This document shows positions 25,034 through 34,936 of a stretch of DNA of 64,000 bases, in pieces. The position numbers were made by a program, and so were the translations under genes. Source of the DNA: Ficedula albicollis (lineage: Eukaryota; Chordata; Aves; Passeriformes; Muscicapidae); NCBI RefSeq assembly GCF_000247815.1, contig NW_004775928.1, forward strand, positions 169,751-233,750. Direction: 5' to 3'. The notes beneath the pieces were generated by a model, which had not been told where the DNA came from, did no database searches, and saw only the letters and a program-made list of their open reading frames with translations. Positions within the stretch are counted from its first letter, which is position 1. Each line of letters opens with the position of its first letter.

Positions 25034-25307
25034 NNNNNNNNNNNNNNNNNNNNNNNNNNNNNNNNNNNNNNNNNNNNNNNNNNNNNNNNNNNNNNNNNNN
25101 NNNNNNNNNNNNNNNNNNNNNNNNNNNNNNNNNNNNNNNNNNNNNNNNNNNNNNNNNNNNNNNNNNNNNNNNNNNNNNNNNNNNNNNNNNNNNNNNNNNN
25201 NNNNNNNNNNNNNNNNNNNNNNNNNNNNNNNNNNNNNNNNNNNNNNNNNNNNNNNNNNNNNNNNNNNNNNNNNNNNNNNNNNNNNNNNNNNNNNNNNNNN
25301 NNNNNNN
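25034..25307. other. assembly gap, 274 N
   Basis: Unknown sequence inside integrase. After it the sequence goes back to the zinc-binding part seen before the first gap. A further single N is at 25720. Confidence 0.99.
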
Positions 25308-25900
25308 CCTGATCTGCGATCATTTCTTAAGAGAGTACACCTGTGTGGGAGTACATAGTCTAGCAAAAGCAATCACTGATGGATGCCTCATCTGCCAGAA
25401 AGCTAACCAGAAGCAGATGCGGAAGCCAGCGTCAGGTGGGAGAGAATTGGCTCTAAGACCGTTTCAAAATACACAAGTGGATTTTACGGAGATGCCCTCC
25501 ATCCAGGGATATAGGTATCTGCTAGTAATTGTTGATCACCTCACCCATTGGGTGGAGGCCTTTCCAACTAAAAAGGAGACTGCAGTGTGACTAAAATCTT
25601 ACTGGAACAAATGGTTCCCTGCTATGGAATCATAAATAATATAGATTCAGATAGAGGCTCACATTTTACTGCAAGGGCCCTACAAGACCTAGTAAAAGCA
25701 TTGGGCATAAGGTGGTGCTNCCTCCTCACATAGCACGCTGCTGTCAAGACTCAAGAGAAACGCTGGACACATATATCCCGGGTAAAAGGACCCTTGTCAC
25801 CCCCATGCACTCCATCAGACTCTGCTCGACCTCTCAGCAGTGGACCGTGATGCGTGACCCTAAGACCCTCAAAGTTACGCTAAGGAAGAAGCAATAGACC

Positions 25901-26230
25901 GAATGAGACTCTTAAAAGGACTGAAAATTTTACGTGGTTACGAAAAATATAGTAAGAGCCGTTGATCAATTATTCTCAGTTGCAGTGACGTTACATCAAA
26001 GTTGTTGTTAAGTATGGATGCTGAATTGTCATAAGTAACTGTTATATGTTAAACTTGAGTGTATTGTTTTTGTTGAGAGGTTACACATTGAGTAAATTGT
26101 ATCTAAATAAATAAAGTCAATAACATACCCTTGCAACACCACACACCAGAAACGCCTATCCCCTTATAAGACATTTCCCTAGTAAGGTGCTACAAATTAA
26201 TAAACGTGGTGGAGGGAAGAAAAAGGAGGA
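25901..26230 (+). other. pol-env spacer
   Basis: About 330 bases without a family match. It is AT-rich with an AAATAAATAAAGTC motif near 26106-26119. In most gammaretroviruses env overlaps the end of pol, so this spacer is unusual or reflects decay of the pol end. Confidence 0.5.
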
Positions 26231-26416
26231 ATGGGCTCACAACCTCAGGAGCAAAGACCAGTGACCAAGAGGCAAGGCTGGGCGAGATCAAAAGTAAGGA
26301 TTCGCACCGGACTCTTGGCAGGACTAATTATAGTCCTAGTAACTGGTAAAATGGTAGAAGGGGGATGTCCCCGATGTTATAAGCCTGTGTATGAAGGAGG
26401 AAATCTACAAGCCCTA

Positions 26417-26464
26417 CAAGCCCTCCTCCAAGTCCATACACAAGCCCTCCTCCAAGTCCATACA
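26417..26464 (+). repeat. 24-base tandem duplication in env
   Basis: CAAGCCCTCCTCCAAGTCCA plus TACA occurs twice, adding eight residues in frame. Confidence 0.92.
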
Positions 26465-26650
26465 CAAGTGAACTCCGCATGCTTTAATAAAGCCCAATTA
26501 GCTACATGTAAAGGAGAGAGAACCTATTGGCTCGCTAAAAGTATAGTCAGCTTTTGGCAATGCCTGACCGGGGAATGTCCTATCAGGGAATGGTTTTGCA
26601 TAGAGAACCTAGACAATTTGGAAGGAGCCGCTGACCTAATTAAAGAAAAA

Positions 26651-26766
26651 CCCCAAACATGTATTGAAAAGGACCCAAGTGAAACCCATAATGAAAACTT
26701 CTTCATAGCCCCAAACATCTATTGAAAAGGACCCAAGTGAAACCCATAATGAAAACTTCTTCATAG
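26651..26766 (+). repeat. 58-base tandem duplication in env
   Basis: Units starting CCCCAAACAT at 26651 and 26709 differ at one base. The length shifts the frame and introduces the stop at 26723. Confidence 0.93.
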
Positions 26767-27208
26767 AACTAATAAAAAAATCAGCCATGAACTAAATATA
26801 ACCAATTGTTATGTTTGTGGAAGTACACAGATGGCTGATGTATGGCCCTGGGAGGGGATAAGCCTCACTCTCTTAGAAATTTTGAGATGGAAGCGAATGA
26901 ATCCAGGCCTTCCTGAAGAAGGAGAGTGAAGGGTAGAACAGTGGAAGTTAAAGACAAGGTTATAGGGGAAGAGTGTATCCAGAGAAAAGGGAGAAAGTAC
27001 AAAACATATGTAGGGGCCATGCCCTGTGAAAGAACAATGATGCTAAAGGGTGGTAGGAAACAATGGGTCCCCAATGAATCTGAAACGTATTGGTCTCCAG
27101 AGAAAAAAGAAAGTAGTTGTCTTCATCATGAAGTTTAAAACCTATATGAATGCCCCAATAGGGGCTGGAACCCGTTTTGGGGGATAAAATCTATATTTAA
27201 ATACTGGG

Positions 27209-28039
27209 NNNNNNNNNNNNNNNNNNNNNNNNNNNNNNNNNNNNNNNNNNNNNNNNNNNNNNNNNNNNNNNNNNNNNNNNNNNNNNNNNNNNNNNNNNNN
27301 NNNNNNNNNNNNNNNNNNNNNNNNNNNNNNNNNNNNNNNNNNNNNNNNNNNNNNNNNNNNNNNNNNNNNNNNNNNNNNNNNNNNNNNNNNNNNNNNNNNN
27401 NNNNNNNNNNNNNNNNNNNNNNNNNNNNNNNNNNNNNNNNNNNNNNNNNNNNNNNNNNNNNNNNNNNNNNNNNNNNNNNNNNNNNNNNNNNNNNNNNNNN
27501 NNNNNNNNNNNNNNNNNNNNNNNNNNNNNNNNNNNNNNNNNNNNNNNNNNNNNNNNNNNNNNNNNNNNNNNNNNNNNNNNNNNNNNNNNNNNNNNNNNNN
27601 NNNNNNNNNNNNNNNNNNNNNNNNNNNNNNNNNNNNNNNNNNNNNNNNNNNNNNNNNNNNNNNNNNNNNNNNNNNNNNNNNNNNNNNNNNNNNNNNNNNN
27701 NNNNNNNNNNNNNNNNNNNNNNNNNNNNNNNNNNNNNNNNNNNNNNNNNNNNNNNNNNNNNNNNNNNNNNNNNNNNNNNNNNNNNNNNNNNNNNNNNNNN
27801 NNNNNNNNNNNNNNNNNNNNNNNNNNNNNNNNNNNNNNNNNNNNNNNNNNNNNNNNNNNNNNNNNNNNNNNNNNNNNNNNNNNNNNNNNNNNNNNNNNNN
27901 NNNNNNNNNNNNNNNNNNNNNNNNNNNNNNNNNNNNNNNNNNNNNNNNNNNNNNNNNNNNNNNNNNNNNNNNNNNNNNNNNNNNNNNNNNNNNNNNNNNN
28001 NNNNNNNNNNNNNNNNNNNNNNNNNNNNNNNNNNNNNNN
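27209..28039. other. assembly gap, 831 N
   Basis: Hides the end of the surface subunit, any cleavage site and the fusion peptide region. Confidence 0.99.
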
Positions 28040-28216
28040 GTCAGTGAGCAACTAGCCCAGACCCAAATGGTAGTCCATCAAATCAGGCTAGTGGTAGACT
28101 ACCTGTTAGCTAATGAAGGAGGCATCTGCGGGAAGTTTAACACTTCTGAGTGCTGCCTAGAGATTGATGATAAGAGCCAAGTTATTAAAAACCTCTCCAA
28201 AGAAATTCAAAATTAA

Positions 28217-29394
28217 TAAATACAGACTGGTGGGACAATTTCTGGTCGTTTAGGGGAGCCTGGTGGAAGAAAATAGTTTTTATAATTTTAAGTTCCCTTG
28301 CTGGTTTTCTAGTCCTTCCGTGCTTACTTCCCTGTTTAATTCGGCTGATCACGTCTCAAAATAGTTTTTATAATTTTAAGTTCCCTCGCTGGTTTTCTAG
28401 TCCTTCCGTGCTTACATCCCTGTTTAATTCAGCTGATCACGTCTACCGTACAAACAAATTTCCAAATTGTTCCAGCTGTAAATTCCAGACAGGCAACTGT
28501 ACTCAAACTAGAATCACGAAAAGAAGAAAAAGTCAGTCCAAGGGAAGTAGGGGTACGTAGGGGTAGCCTGAAGTCTTTACAACCAATTCCAAAAACTTCA
28601 GNNNNNNNNNNNNNNNNNNNNNNNNNNNNNNNNNNNNNNNNNNNNNNNNNNNNNNNNNNNNNNNNNNNNNNNNNNNNNNNNNNNNNNNNNNNNNNNNNNN
28701 NNNNNNNNNNNNNNNNNNNNNNNNNNNNNNNNNNNNNNNNNNNNNNNNNNNNNNNNNNNNNNNNNNNNNNNNNNNNNNNNNNNNNNNNNNNNNNNNNNNN
28801 NNNNNNNNNNNNNNNNNNNNNNNNNNNNNNNNNNNNNNNNNNNNNNNNNNNNNNNNNNNNNNNNNNNNNNNNNNNNNNNNNNNNNNNNNNNNNNNNNNNN
28901 NNNNNNNNNNNNNNNNNNNNNNNNNNNNNNNNNNNNNNNNNNNNNNNNNNNNNNNNNNNNNNNNNNNNNNNNNNNNNNNNNNNNNNNNNNNNNNNNNNNN
29001 NNNNNNNNNNNNNNNNNNNNNNNNNNNNNNNNNNNNNNNNNNNNNNNNNNNNNNNNNNNNNNNNNNNNNNNNNNNNNNNNNNNNNNNNNNNNNNNNNNNN
29101 NNNNNNNNNNNNNNNNNNNNNNNTTTTTATAATTTTAAGTTCCCTTGCTGGTTTTCTAGTCCTTCCGTGCTTACTTCCCTGTTTAATTCGGCTGATCACG
29201 TCTACCGTACAAACAAATTTCCAAATTGTTCCAGCTGTAAATTCCAGACAGGCAACTGTACTCAAACTAGAATCACGAAAAGAAGAAAAAGGTACAAAAG
29301 TCAGTCCAAGGGAAGTAGGGGTAGCCCAAAGTCTTTACAACCAATTCCAAAAACTTCAGAAACTCTATCCAGAGGAGCCAGAAACAGCTAATTG
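28217..29394 (+). pseudogene. env: env membrane anchor and tail, three partial copies
   Basis: The frame with WWKKIVFIILSSLAGFLVLP shows a strong membrane-spanning segment followed by a charged tail. Its DNA (GTTTTTATAATTTTAAGTTC) is present at 28276, at 28364 and, after 522 N, at about 29124. Copies one and two have an 88-base period. Copy three continues to a stop at 29389-29391, the natural end of env. Three anchors in one env cannot be native. Either duplication or assembly error produced them. Confidence 0.75.
28602..29123. other. assembly gap, 522 N
   Basis: Lies between the second and third copies of the env tail. Confidence 0.99.
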
Positions 29395-29414
29395 ATGAGA
29401 GACAGAGTCCCGAT

Positions 29415-29438
29415 CAAAAAAAACAAGAGGGGGAATAT
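29415..29438 (+). promoter_or_regulatory. polypurine tract
   Basis: AAAAAAAACAAGAGGGGGAA ends four bases before the 3' LTR start TGTAGTG. It would prime plus-strand DNA synthesis. Confidence 0.8.
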
Positions 29439-29581
29439 TGTAGTGAATACAGGGTCAGCAGCTGTAAGTTGAAGTGTTATAAACAGTTAGTAATTGAAGC
29501 ATTACTAGAAACAATACTGTTAGCGGTTATAAGATAATATTCTAAAGAGTTGGGTTACTTACTGTTCTAAGAGGATATGTT

Positions 29582-29683
29582 ATGTATCCCTCAGTTCGAG
29601 GCTGTATTCCCCAATGGTTCCCAGTTCTAACAATGTATCCCTCAGTTCGAGGATGTACTCCCCAATGGTTCCCAGTTCTAACA
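29582..29683 (+). repeat. 51-base tandem duplication in U3
   Basis: ATGTATCCCTCAGTTCGAGG occurs at 29582 and 29633, with a few differences between units. Repeated U3 units often carry enhancer sites; that role is inferred. Confidence 0.9.
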
Positions 29684-29833
29684 CCAACACTTCCTGCTTC
29701 CCACTTCCGCCCTTCTCCTTGCCTCATTTGCTGCTAAGCCCTGCCAGTTAGAAGACTCTGCCCTGATATGCAAAGTGGCAAATACTCCCAAATGGACACC
29801 TCTGCGGCGGAAGTCCCAGTCAAACCAAGACAT

Positions 29834-29842
29834 TATAAAAAG
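29834..29842 (+). promoter_or_regulatory. LTR TATA box
   Basis: TATAAAAAG in the 3' LTR, about 450 bases before AATAAA. No equally good box is at the matching place in the 5' LTR. Confidence 0.6.
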
Positions 29843-29944
29843 AGAAGAATGATACCAGATACAGAAAAACCACTGACTTCAGATAATTGAGAAAACCCAA
29901 AGATATTGAAAGGGAGCCCCGCCAGAATAACCATCATCTATGAA

Positions 29945-30237
29945 GCAGAGCACAAGGATGACAACCCTAGACCAACTGAGCTAACGTGGGATCTGTGCGT
30001 GCGCGTGAGGACCGGCCTAGACCAACTGAGCTAAAGTGGGATCTGTGCGTGCGCGTGAGGACCGGGACTCCCCATCCTGCCTGCAGGACGGCTAGAGGAC
30101 CTCTTCCCCGGGACAGCAGAGCACAAGGATGACAACCCTAGACCAACTGAGCTAAAGTGGGATCTGTGCGTGCGCGTGAGGACCGGGACTCCCCATCCTG
30201 CCTGCAGGACGGCTAGAGGACCTCTTCCCCGGGACAT
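29945..30237 (+). repeat. CpG-rich tandem repeats in R of the 3' LTR
   Basis: The block CTAGACCAACTGAGCTAA followed by GTGGGATCTGTGCGTGCGCG recurs three times (about 29965, 30015 and 30140). The last two are followed by GGACTCCCCATCCTGCCTGC. The first is a short copy. This section is absent from the 5' LTR. Confidence 0.88.
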
Positions 30238-30287
30238 CACTGGCTCTACTATCAGCAGCAGGCGGCAGCCTTCCTGTAGCCCTTCTC

Positions 30288-30293
30288 AATAAA
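30288..30293 (+). promoter_or_regulatory. polyadenylation signal AATAAA
   Basis: CTCAATAAAGAGC, 45 bases before the LTR end. Confidence 0.75.
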
Positions 30294-30338
30294 GAGCTGA
30301 ATTTTAATGAAAGCTTCGGCCCTGCTTTATTTATAACA

Positions 30339-30342
30339 AAAA
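30339..30342 (+). repeat. right target-site duplication AAAA
   Basis: Directly follows TAACA and matches AAAA at 17233-17236. Confidence 0.55.
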
Positions 30343-32159
30343 CATTGTGTCATGTTACGTATTTCCTATACAGTAGCAAAGTGTGGGCATGTGGGTTCAG
30401 TCTCCAAATGAAATGTCACGTAACTTTAGGAAAAGGAGGGAGAACTGTTAAGAAGGTGACCTTGCATTTATAGACTTGGAGCTACACAGGTCAGCCCTCA
30501 AGGCCCTGTTGAAAGCCTGTTCAGAACCTCATTTTCTTAAGAGCATAACATCAAATTATATTATCCAAAAAAAAGTGTTCATCTGAATATATATTTTTTT
30601 ACCTATGATGAAGTTATTTTATATACATACATAATTTTACAGAGGGCTGTGATACAGTTGTCATTATTATTATTATAGTTGCCAGAAAGATTTCATTAGT
30701 TTGCTTATTTTCAAGCACAAAATTTCACTTTTTGAGAAAACATACAATGTTTTGTGCTAGATGGCAAGTCTGTATAATTGCTTACTACAGGCATAAGATA
30801 TTTTGGAAATTAATAAAGAATGAAATATTAGGTATTTAGTGACTTTTTAGTCAATTAAAGTCAACTTGACAGTTTCCAGGCAATATGTTGTTTCAGCCTT
30901 CAGAGTACAGAATAAATATAATAGTGGTCCCTAAGTAGAAGATAGAGGTAAACAGATATACATATTTAAATACGCATAAAATATCAAGTGTAAATATATA
31001 TAATTTTAACATGTAGATAGAATGTAAGTATAGCTAGAAGAAAATGAAAACAGTTTTTTCTAATATGTACGTGCTGTGTTATAGAAATATAGAGACGTGC
31101 ACAAAGGGACTACTCTCAAAGGTAGTTTCAGGACAAGTCATAGAAGAAAACTTTTCTAATCAAGAGGGTGTTTCACATAAGACTTTGTCTGAAAGGTCTT
31201 GTCTTTCTGGTCTGAAAGTATTTGATCAGAAATTCCTGTAAGATTAATGTAAGAATTTTCCTGGTAGAAAACTATAGAAGTTTACTGCACTCCAATATTT
31301 CTGCTACATTATGGAACTGATTTGTTTCCTATTCTCAAATCAAGTATCTGACTTACGAGTGACCCTGTACCATGCTGATTATTTTTTGCATGCTGTATTC
31401 TCAGCTTGAGTAAATCAGTGAACATTTACATTGATGTTATTACCATTATTCCTATTGACTCTTGCCGAGGCCACTGATCTAAGTAAATTGATGTATAGCA
31501 ACCTTTAAAGTCTGGCACAAGTGTTTTGCAGAAGTGGACAGTAAACTGGAAAGGTGCAGTTTCCCATAAGACTTGAGATTACTGGTAGTAGAATATTGAC
31601 TACATCCCTTTTTCTGGTCCTGTAGAGGTCTGTGGTTTTCCCATTCTAGATATTGTCAGCTTTAGACTGAAGCAGACAGAACCTTTTGTGTCTGAGAAAA
31701 ATCTGAGTTGAGAGGAGAGGATTTAACTAGCCAGCATATTTTATATTTTGAAGTCCTCTCTACTGGCCGAGAACAGTCATTCAGTCTGCTACATTATTTT
31801 TGTGCCTCATTTTCTCTTCATTTTTCTTATAAATTTCCGACTATAAGCTGCACTCCCACCAGTAGCATTCTTAGTATAGCACTATAGCACTGTGTAGAAA
31901 AAAGATCTTACGTTTGGAAAATATATTCTTGGTAATGGCTTCAAAATGAGCAGCATTTTTCAGGTTTGATAATCTGCAAACTGCATTATCTCTTACTTTT
32001 TTTGCATATTCTGGGAAAGGCATCAAAAGCATTCTCCTTTTGTCTGACCATCAAGAAGAACAAATTGAAGTGTAGTTAAGTAGTAAAGCACAGTCCAGGA
32101 ATCCCTCTGTAGAGATAAGAAATTAGGAAGAGTCACTTCCAGTGGTATCCAGGGAAAAG
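30343..32159. other. AT-rich noncoding DNA
   Basis: No gene or recognisable repeat seen. Confidence 0.6.
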
Positions 32160-32600
32160 TTTCATGGACTTATGGAATAGTTGCGGTCGGAAGCAAGCTT
32201 TTTTACTTTTTGAGGTCATCTGGTCTGATCCCTCTGACATAGGAGGGGTCTCCTTCAGCTGGAAGAATTTGCTCAGAGCTCTGAATGCTCCCAGGGATGG
32301 AATATCTACTACCTCTCTTGGCAACTTGTGCCAGTGTTTCACCACCCTCTTCATAGAAAGTTTCTTCCTTATACCTGCATCTACCTTACTTCAGTTTAAA
32401 GACATCACCCCTCATGCTATTGCAACAGGCCATGCTAAAGTGTTTATAGGCTCTAGTTCAGTACTGAAAAGGCTCAGGGAAGTCTTCCCAGAGCCTTCTC
32501 TTCTCCAGGCTGAAAAACCCCAATGCTTTTCCTCATACAACAGATGTTCCATCCCTTCAATTCTAATATGCTGCACACTTTTAAAGAATAGAAAGTCTTC
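32160..32600 (-). repeat. CR1 LINE 3' part
   Basis: The minus strand encodes HWHKLPREVVDIPSLGAF, the conserved tail after CR1 reverse transcriptase. The + strand shows the antisense CR1 blocks GAGGTCATCTGGTCTGATCC, TCCCAGGGATGGAATATCTA and GTGCCAGTGTTTCACCACCC. Moderately diverged. The 3' terminal repeat is not preserved. Confidence 0.8.
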
Positions 32601-34908
32601 TCATTTTTAACCATCTCTAGGCTTATTTTGTACACTTGCAGCCTCTTTGATGATTTTTCAATGCTGTGGTCCACCCCCACATGTAGTGTGGAGCAAAATA
32701 TACCTTACTTATTTATTAAATTAAAAACAAACCTGATCAGCATCTTCTCCATAATTTGTCCCCATCTTCTGCAAATAGTTTTATCAATTTCTGCCTGTCA
32801 GAAGCCCCTGAATTTACCACTGGAAATAACACTTCTAGGTGGCAGTTGTTATTTGTTTGACTGAAACAACTGCATAATAGAAGCAATGAACTTTTTTTCT
32901 TGTTTCTTCTCAATAAATGAAAGGTCACCTTTGAAAGTTGAGGCTCATGATCAGTGAGGAAATTCTTGACATGTATTCATCACAATAAAAATGATAATGT
33001 GATAAAAGATTTTTTTCTCAATGGACAAGATCCTGGTTGGTGCTAAACAGCTGTAGATTGCTAGGAAGACAATATTTTGAATTTGTCTGCTATAGCTACT
33101 TTTTCAAAAATGGTTACAATTTGCAATTACAACATCAAAAATACATAAGATGTAGTAAGATTTACATTTGTGCCACAGAGCTTCGGTACAATTTTCAGAA
33201 GCACTTATGAGCTAAAAGCTTCTGGGATTTCTGTTTGACTTAAGTAATTTAGGGTCTTGGAAATTTCGCTTTCCCTCTATGTTTCAGATGTGGCAATGAA
33301 GGACAATGTGGTACATACAGGGGAAAGGTGGATCTGTGAGGATGAAGCACAAATTAATTAGAAGTTCATTAAATGGGCTGTTTGGGTTTATCAGATAAAC
33401 TACCAGTAACTCAGGTCATAAATGAATTAATCAGTCCTGTATCAGTACACAAGAAAATTGTCTAGTGGAAACATTGGATCATCAGTACATGTTCATGTAC
33501 TTGCCAAGCAAGTGCATTCATGTGTTTATCTAATGATGGACTCTCAGAAGGAGAAAACTCCAAAATTTGGTCTACTGTCAGGTTACTATTCCCTACGTCC
33601 TTCTGAGGCTCTGACATGCTTTATGGATGTTAAGTAATCAATTTATATGCTCTCTAAGTGAAGCAATGACCATTAAAATTTTAATCAGGACAGGAACCAA
33701 AGCACACAGTCAAACTGTAGCACTCAGACAATTCCTGAGGCTTCTTTCTAGCCTTACGATCACACAAAGAGATGTCCCCCAGGGGAGGTCAGCAAGGACA
33801 CAGGTTCCAGCAAGTACTCAGCTTGTTTAGTAGACAGGGTTTTCTTCTGAAATTAGAGTCTGCCTTAACTAAAATACTGATTTTGTGTGTGAAGTTGATC
33901 CTTGCTTATGCCCTAAGTAGCAGCAGTCTTGTCTGCCACAGTGGGGAAGATCTTTTTTTTTAGCTCAGAGATTAAATTAATTCACAGATATTAATGAGGT
34001 GCTCAGATTCTGACAGTGCTGATGAGGACAGAGGCAGGTTGTGAAGCAGAGCAGGCTGTCAGTGCTGATGCACACCTGCAGGGCCCTCACACCATCTTTT
34101 TGGTAATTAGTGGTGGTGTCTGAAGGGCTTGTGCAGTGACACTGTGCTTGCTCCTTCAGTGTTAGGTCTCAGGTTTCGTGGATCACCTAGAGCTGTCCTC
34201 CTTGAGCACAGTCCTTGAAGGTAGTCTGTCCTGGCTGAGGAGGCTAGACCTCTCCTTTTAGTTCAGGGGCCTTTCCCAGGGAGAAAGGAGTTGGGTTCAT
34301 CTATATGCTGATTTGAAGTTTAATACAAATATTATAAATTAAAGAGTTTTGATTTTTTAATTGCCTTGTTAGGGCACATTTTAACTTGGGGAGAATGCAC
34401 TTTGAAAAATAATTTTAAAATAAGTGTGTGTTCACCATTGTTGGGGGGTTTTTTGTGGTTGGTTGTTTGTTGGGGCTCTTTTTTTCCCTGTCAAAAAACT
34501 CTGGGAATAGTTCCAACGTGGGATTTAAGCACTTTCTGTATTCCTGCAAAACAAAACCAAAAAAATCCACAACCCTACAACCACCCTCTCTGCCCCCACA
34601 ACACAACACCGAGATCCTGAAGCTCTTGATTTATTATTAACATCAAGGCTTGCATGATGTAGTTTGGCTCTGACCAAAATGAAATTTCCTCTCTTGTTTC
34701 CAAGTGACCAGTTATGTCCTATCAGCATGATAAAGAGGGAGTGGTGGTAGAGTTTTTAAAGAAGGGAAAATAGTGAATGCAGCTCTGTCTGGTTTAGTTG
34801 TACACAATCCTGGCTTGGATGCTTCATTTATATCATCAGTTAGCACTCTAGGGATCGTGTCCCAAAAGGTAGCCAGAAAGTAGTATGGACTCTTTCATTT
34901 CATGCTAT

Positions 34909-34936
34909 CATTCTTGACAAGATGTTGTCAAGAATG
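34909..34936. repeat. perfect 12-base hairpin
   Basis: CATTCTTGACAA, loop GATG, TTGTCAAGAATG. No terminator or gene context is evident. Confidence 0.85.

Larger units (their letters stand above)
24071..25900 (+). pseudogene. pol: integrase (pol), gapped and partly duplicated
   Basis: Integrase joins viral DNA to the host chromosome. The N-terminal zinc-binding part is present: EIHELTHWG (two His) and CLICQKAN (two Cys). Two N gaps follow, and the sequence around them is repeated: 24219-24371 returns at 25312-25439, and 24794-24950 returns at 25540-25719. The second copy carries more of the core: VDFTEMP (first catalytic Asp, near 25480), LLVIVDHLTHWVEAFP and IDSDRGSHF (second Asp, near 25650). 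A C-terminal part with RWTHISRVKGP is near 25765-25800 in another frame. The third core Glu is not seen. Confidence 0.8.
26231..28216 (+). pseudogene. env: env surface and transmembrane subunits, broken and gapped
   Basis: Env is the particle glycoprotein. The start at 26231 (MGSQPQEQ) gives a basic leader and a hydrophobic signal segment GLLAGLIIVLVTG at about residues 28-40. Cysteine-rich surface-subunit sequence follows and stops at 26723 after a 58-base duplication. Further on, NCYVCGSTQ (CYVC at 26807-26818) may be the CXXC motif. 831 N then hide the centre. After the gap, a transmembrane-subunit segment has NEGGIC followed by CC: a CX7CC motif at 28127-28156, ending in a stop near 28214. 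The anchor follows in 28260-29394. Not functional. Confidence 0.82.
17237..30338 (+). mobile_element. gammaretrovirus-like endogenous provirus, defective and gapped
   Basis: A complete provirus layout can be followed: LTR, tRNA-Pro-type primer site, leader, gag, pro, pol, env, polypurine tract, LTR. Gammaretroviral traits are the proline primer site, a single CCHC zinc knuckle, gag and pol in one frame separated by UAG, the DTGA protease, and the 4-base AAAA duplication. Every gene is broken by stop codons, frameshifts or small tandem duplications. N runs at 24372-24793, 25034-25307, 27209-28039 and 28602-29123 hide parts of pol and env. No functional product is expected. The provirus is in the same orientation as the downstream anoctamin exon. 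The family cannot be named without a repeat library. Confidence 0.93.
29439..30338 (+). repeat. 3' LTR
   Basis: Begins TGTAGTGAATACAGGG after the polypurine tract and ends TTATTTATAACA. It has a TATA box at 29834, AATAAA at 30288 and two internal tandem duplications. The ends and a few U3 blocks match the 5' LTR, but the 29.9-30.28 kb part has no counterpart in the 5' LTR. Confidence 0.85.

Noticed and set aside
32164..32610. 148-codon + strand frame
   Set aside because: Antisense of CR1 coding sequence.
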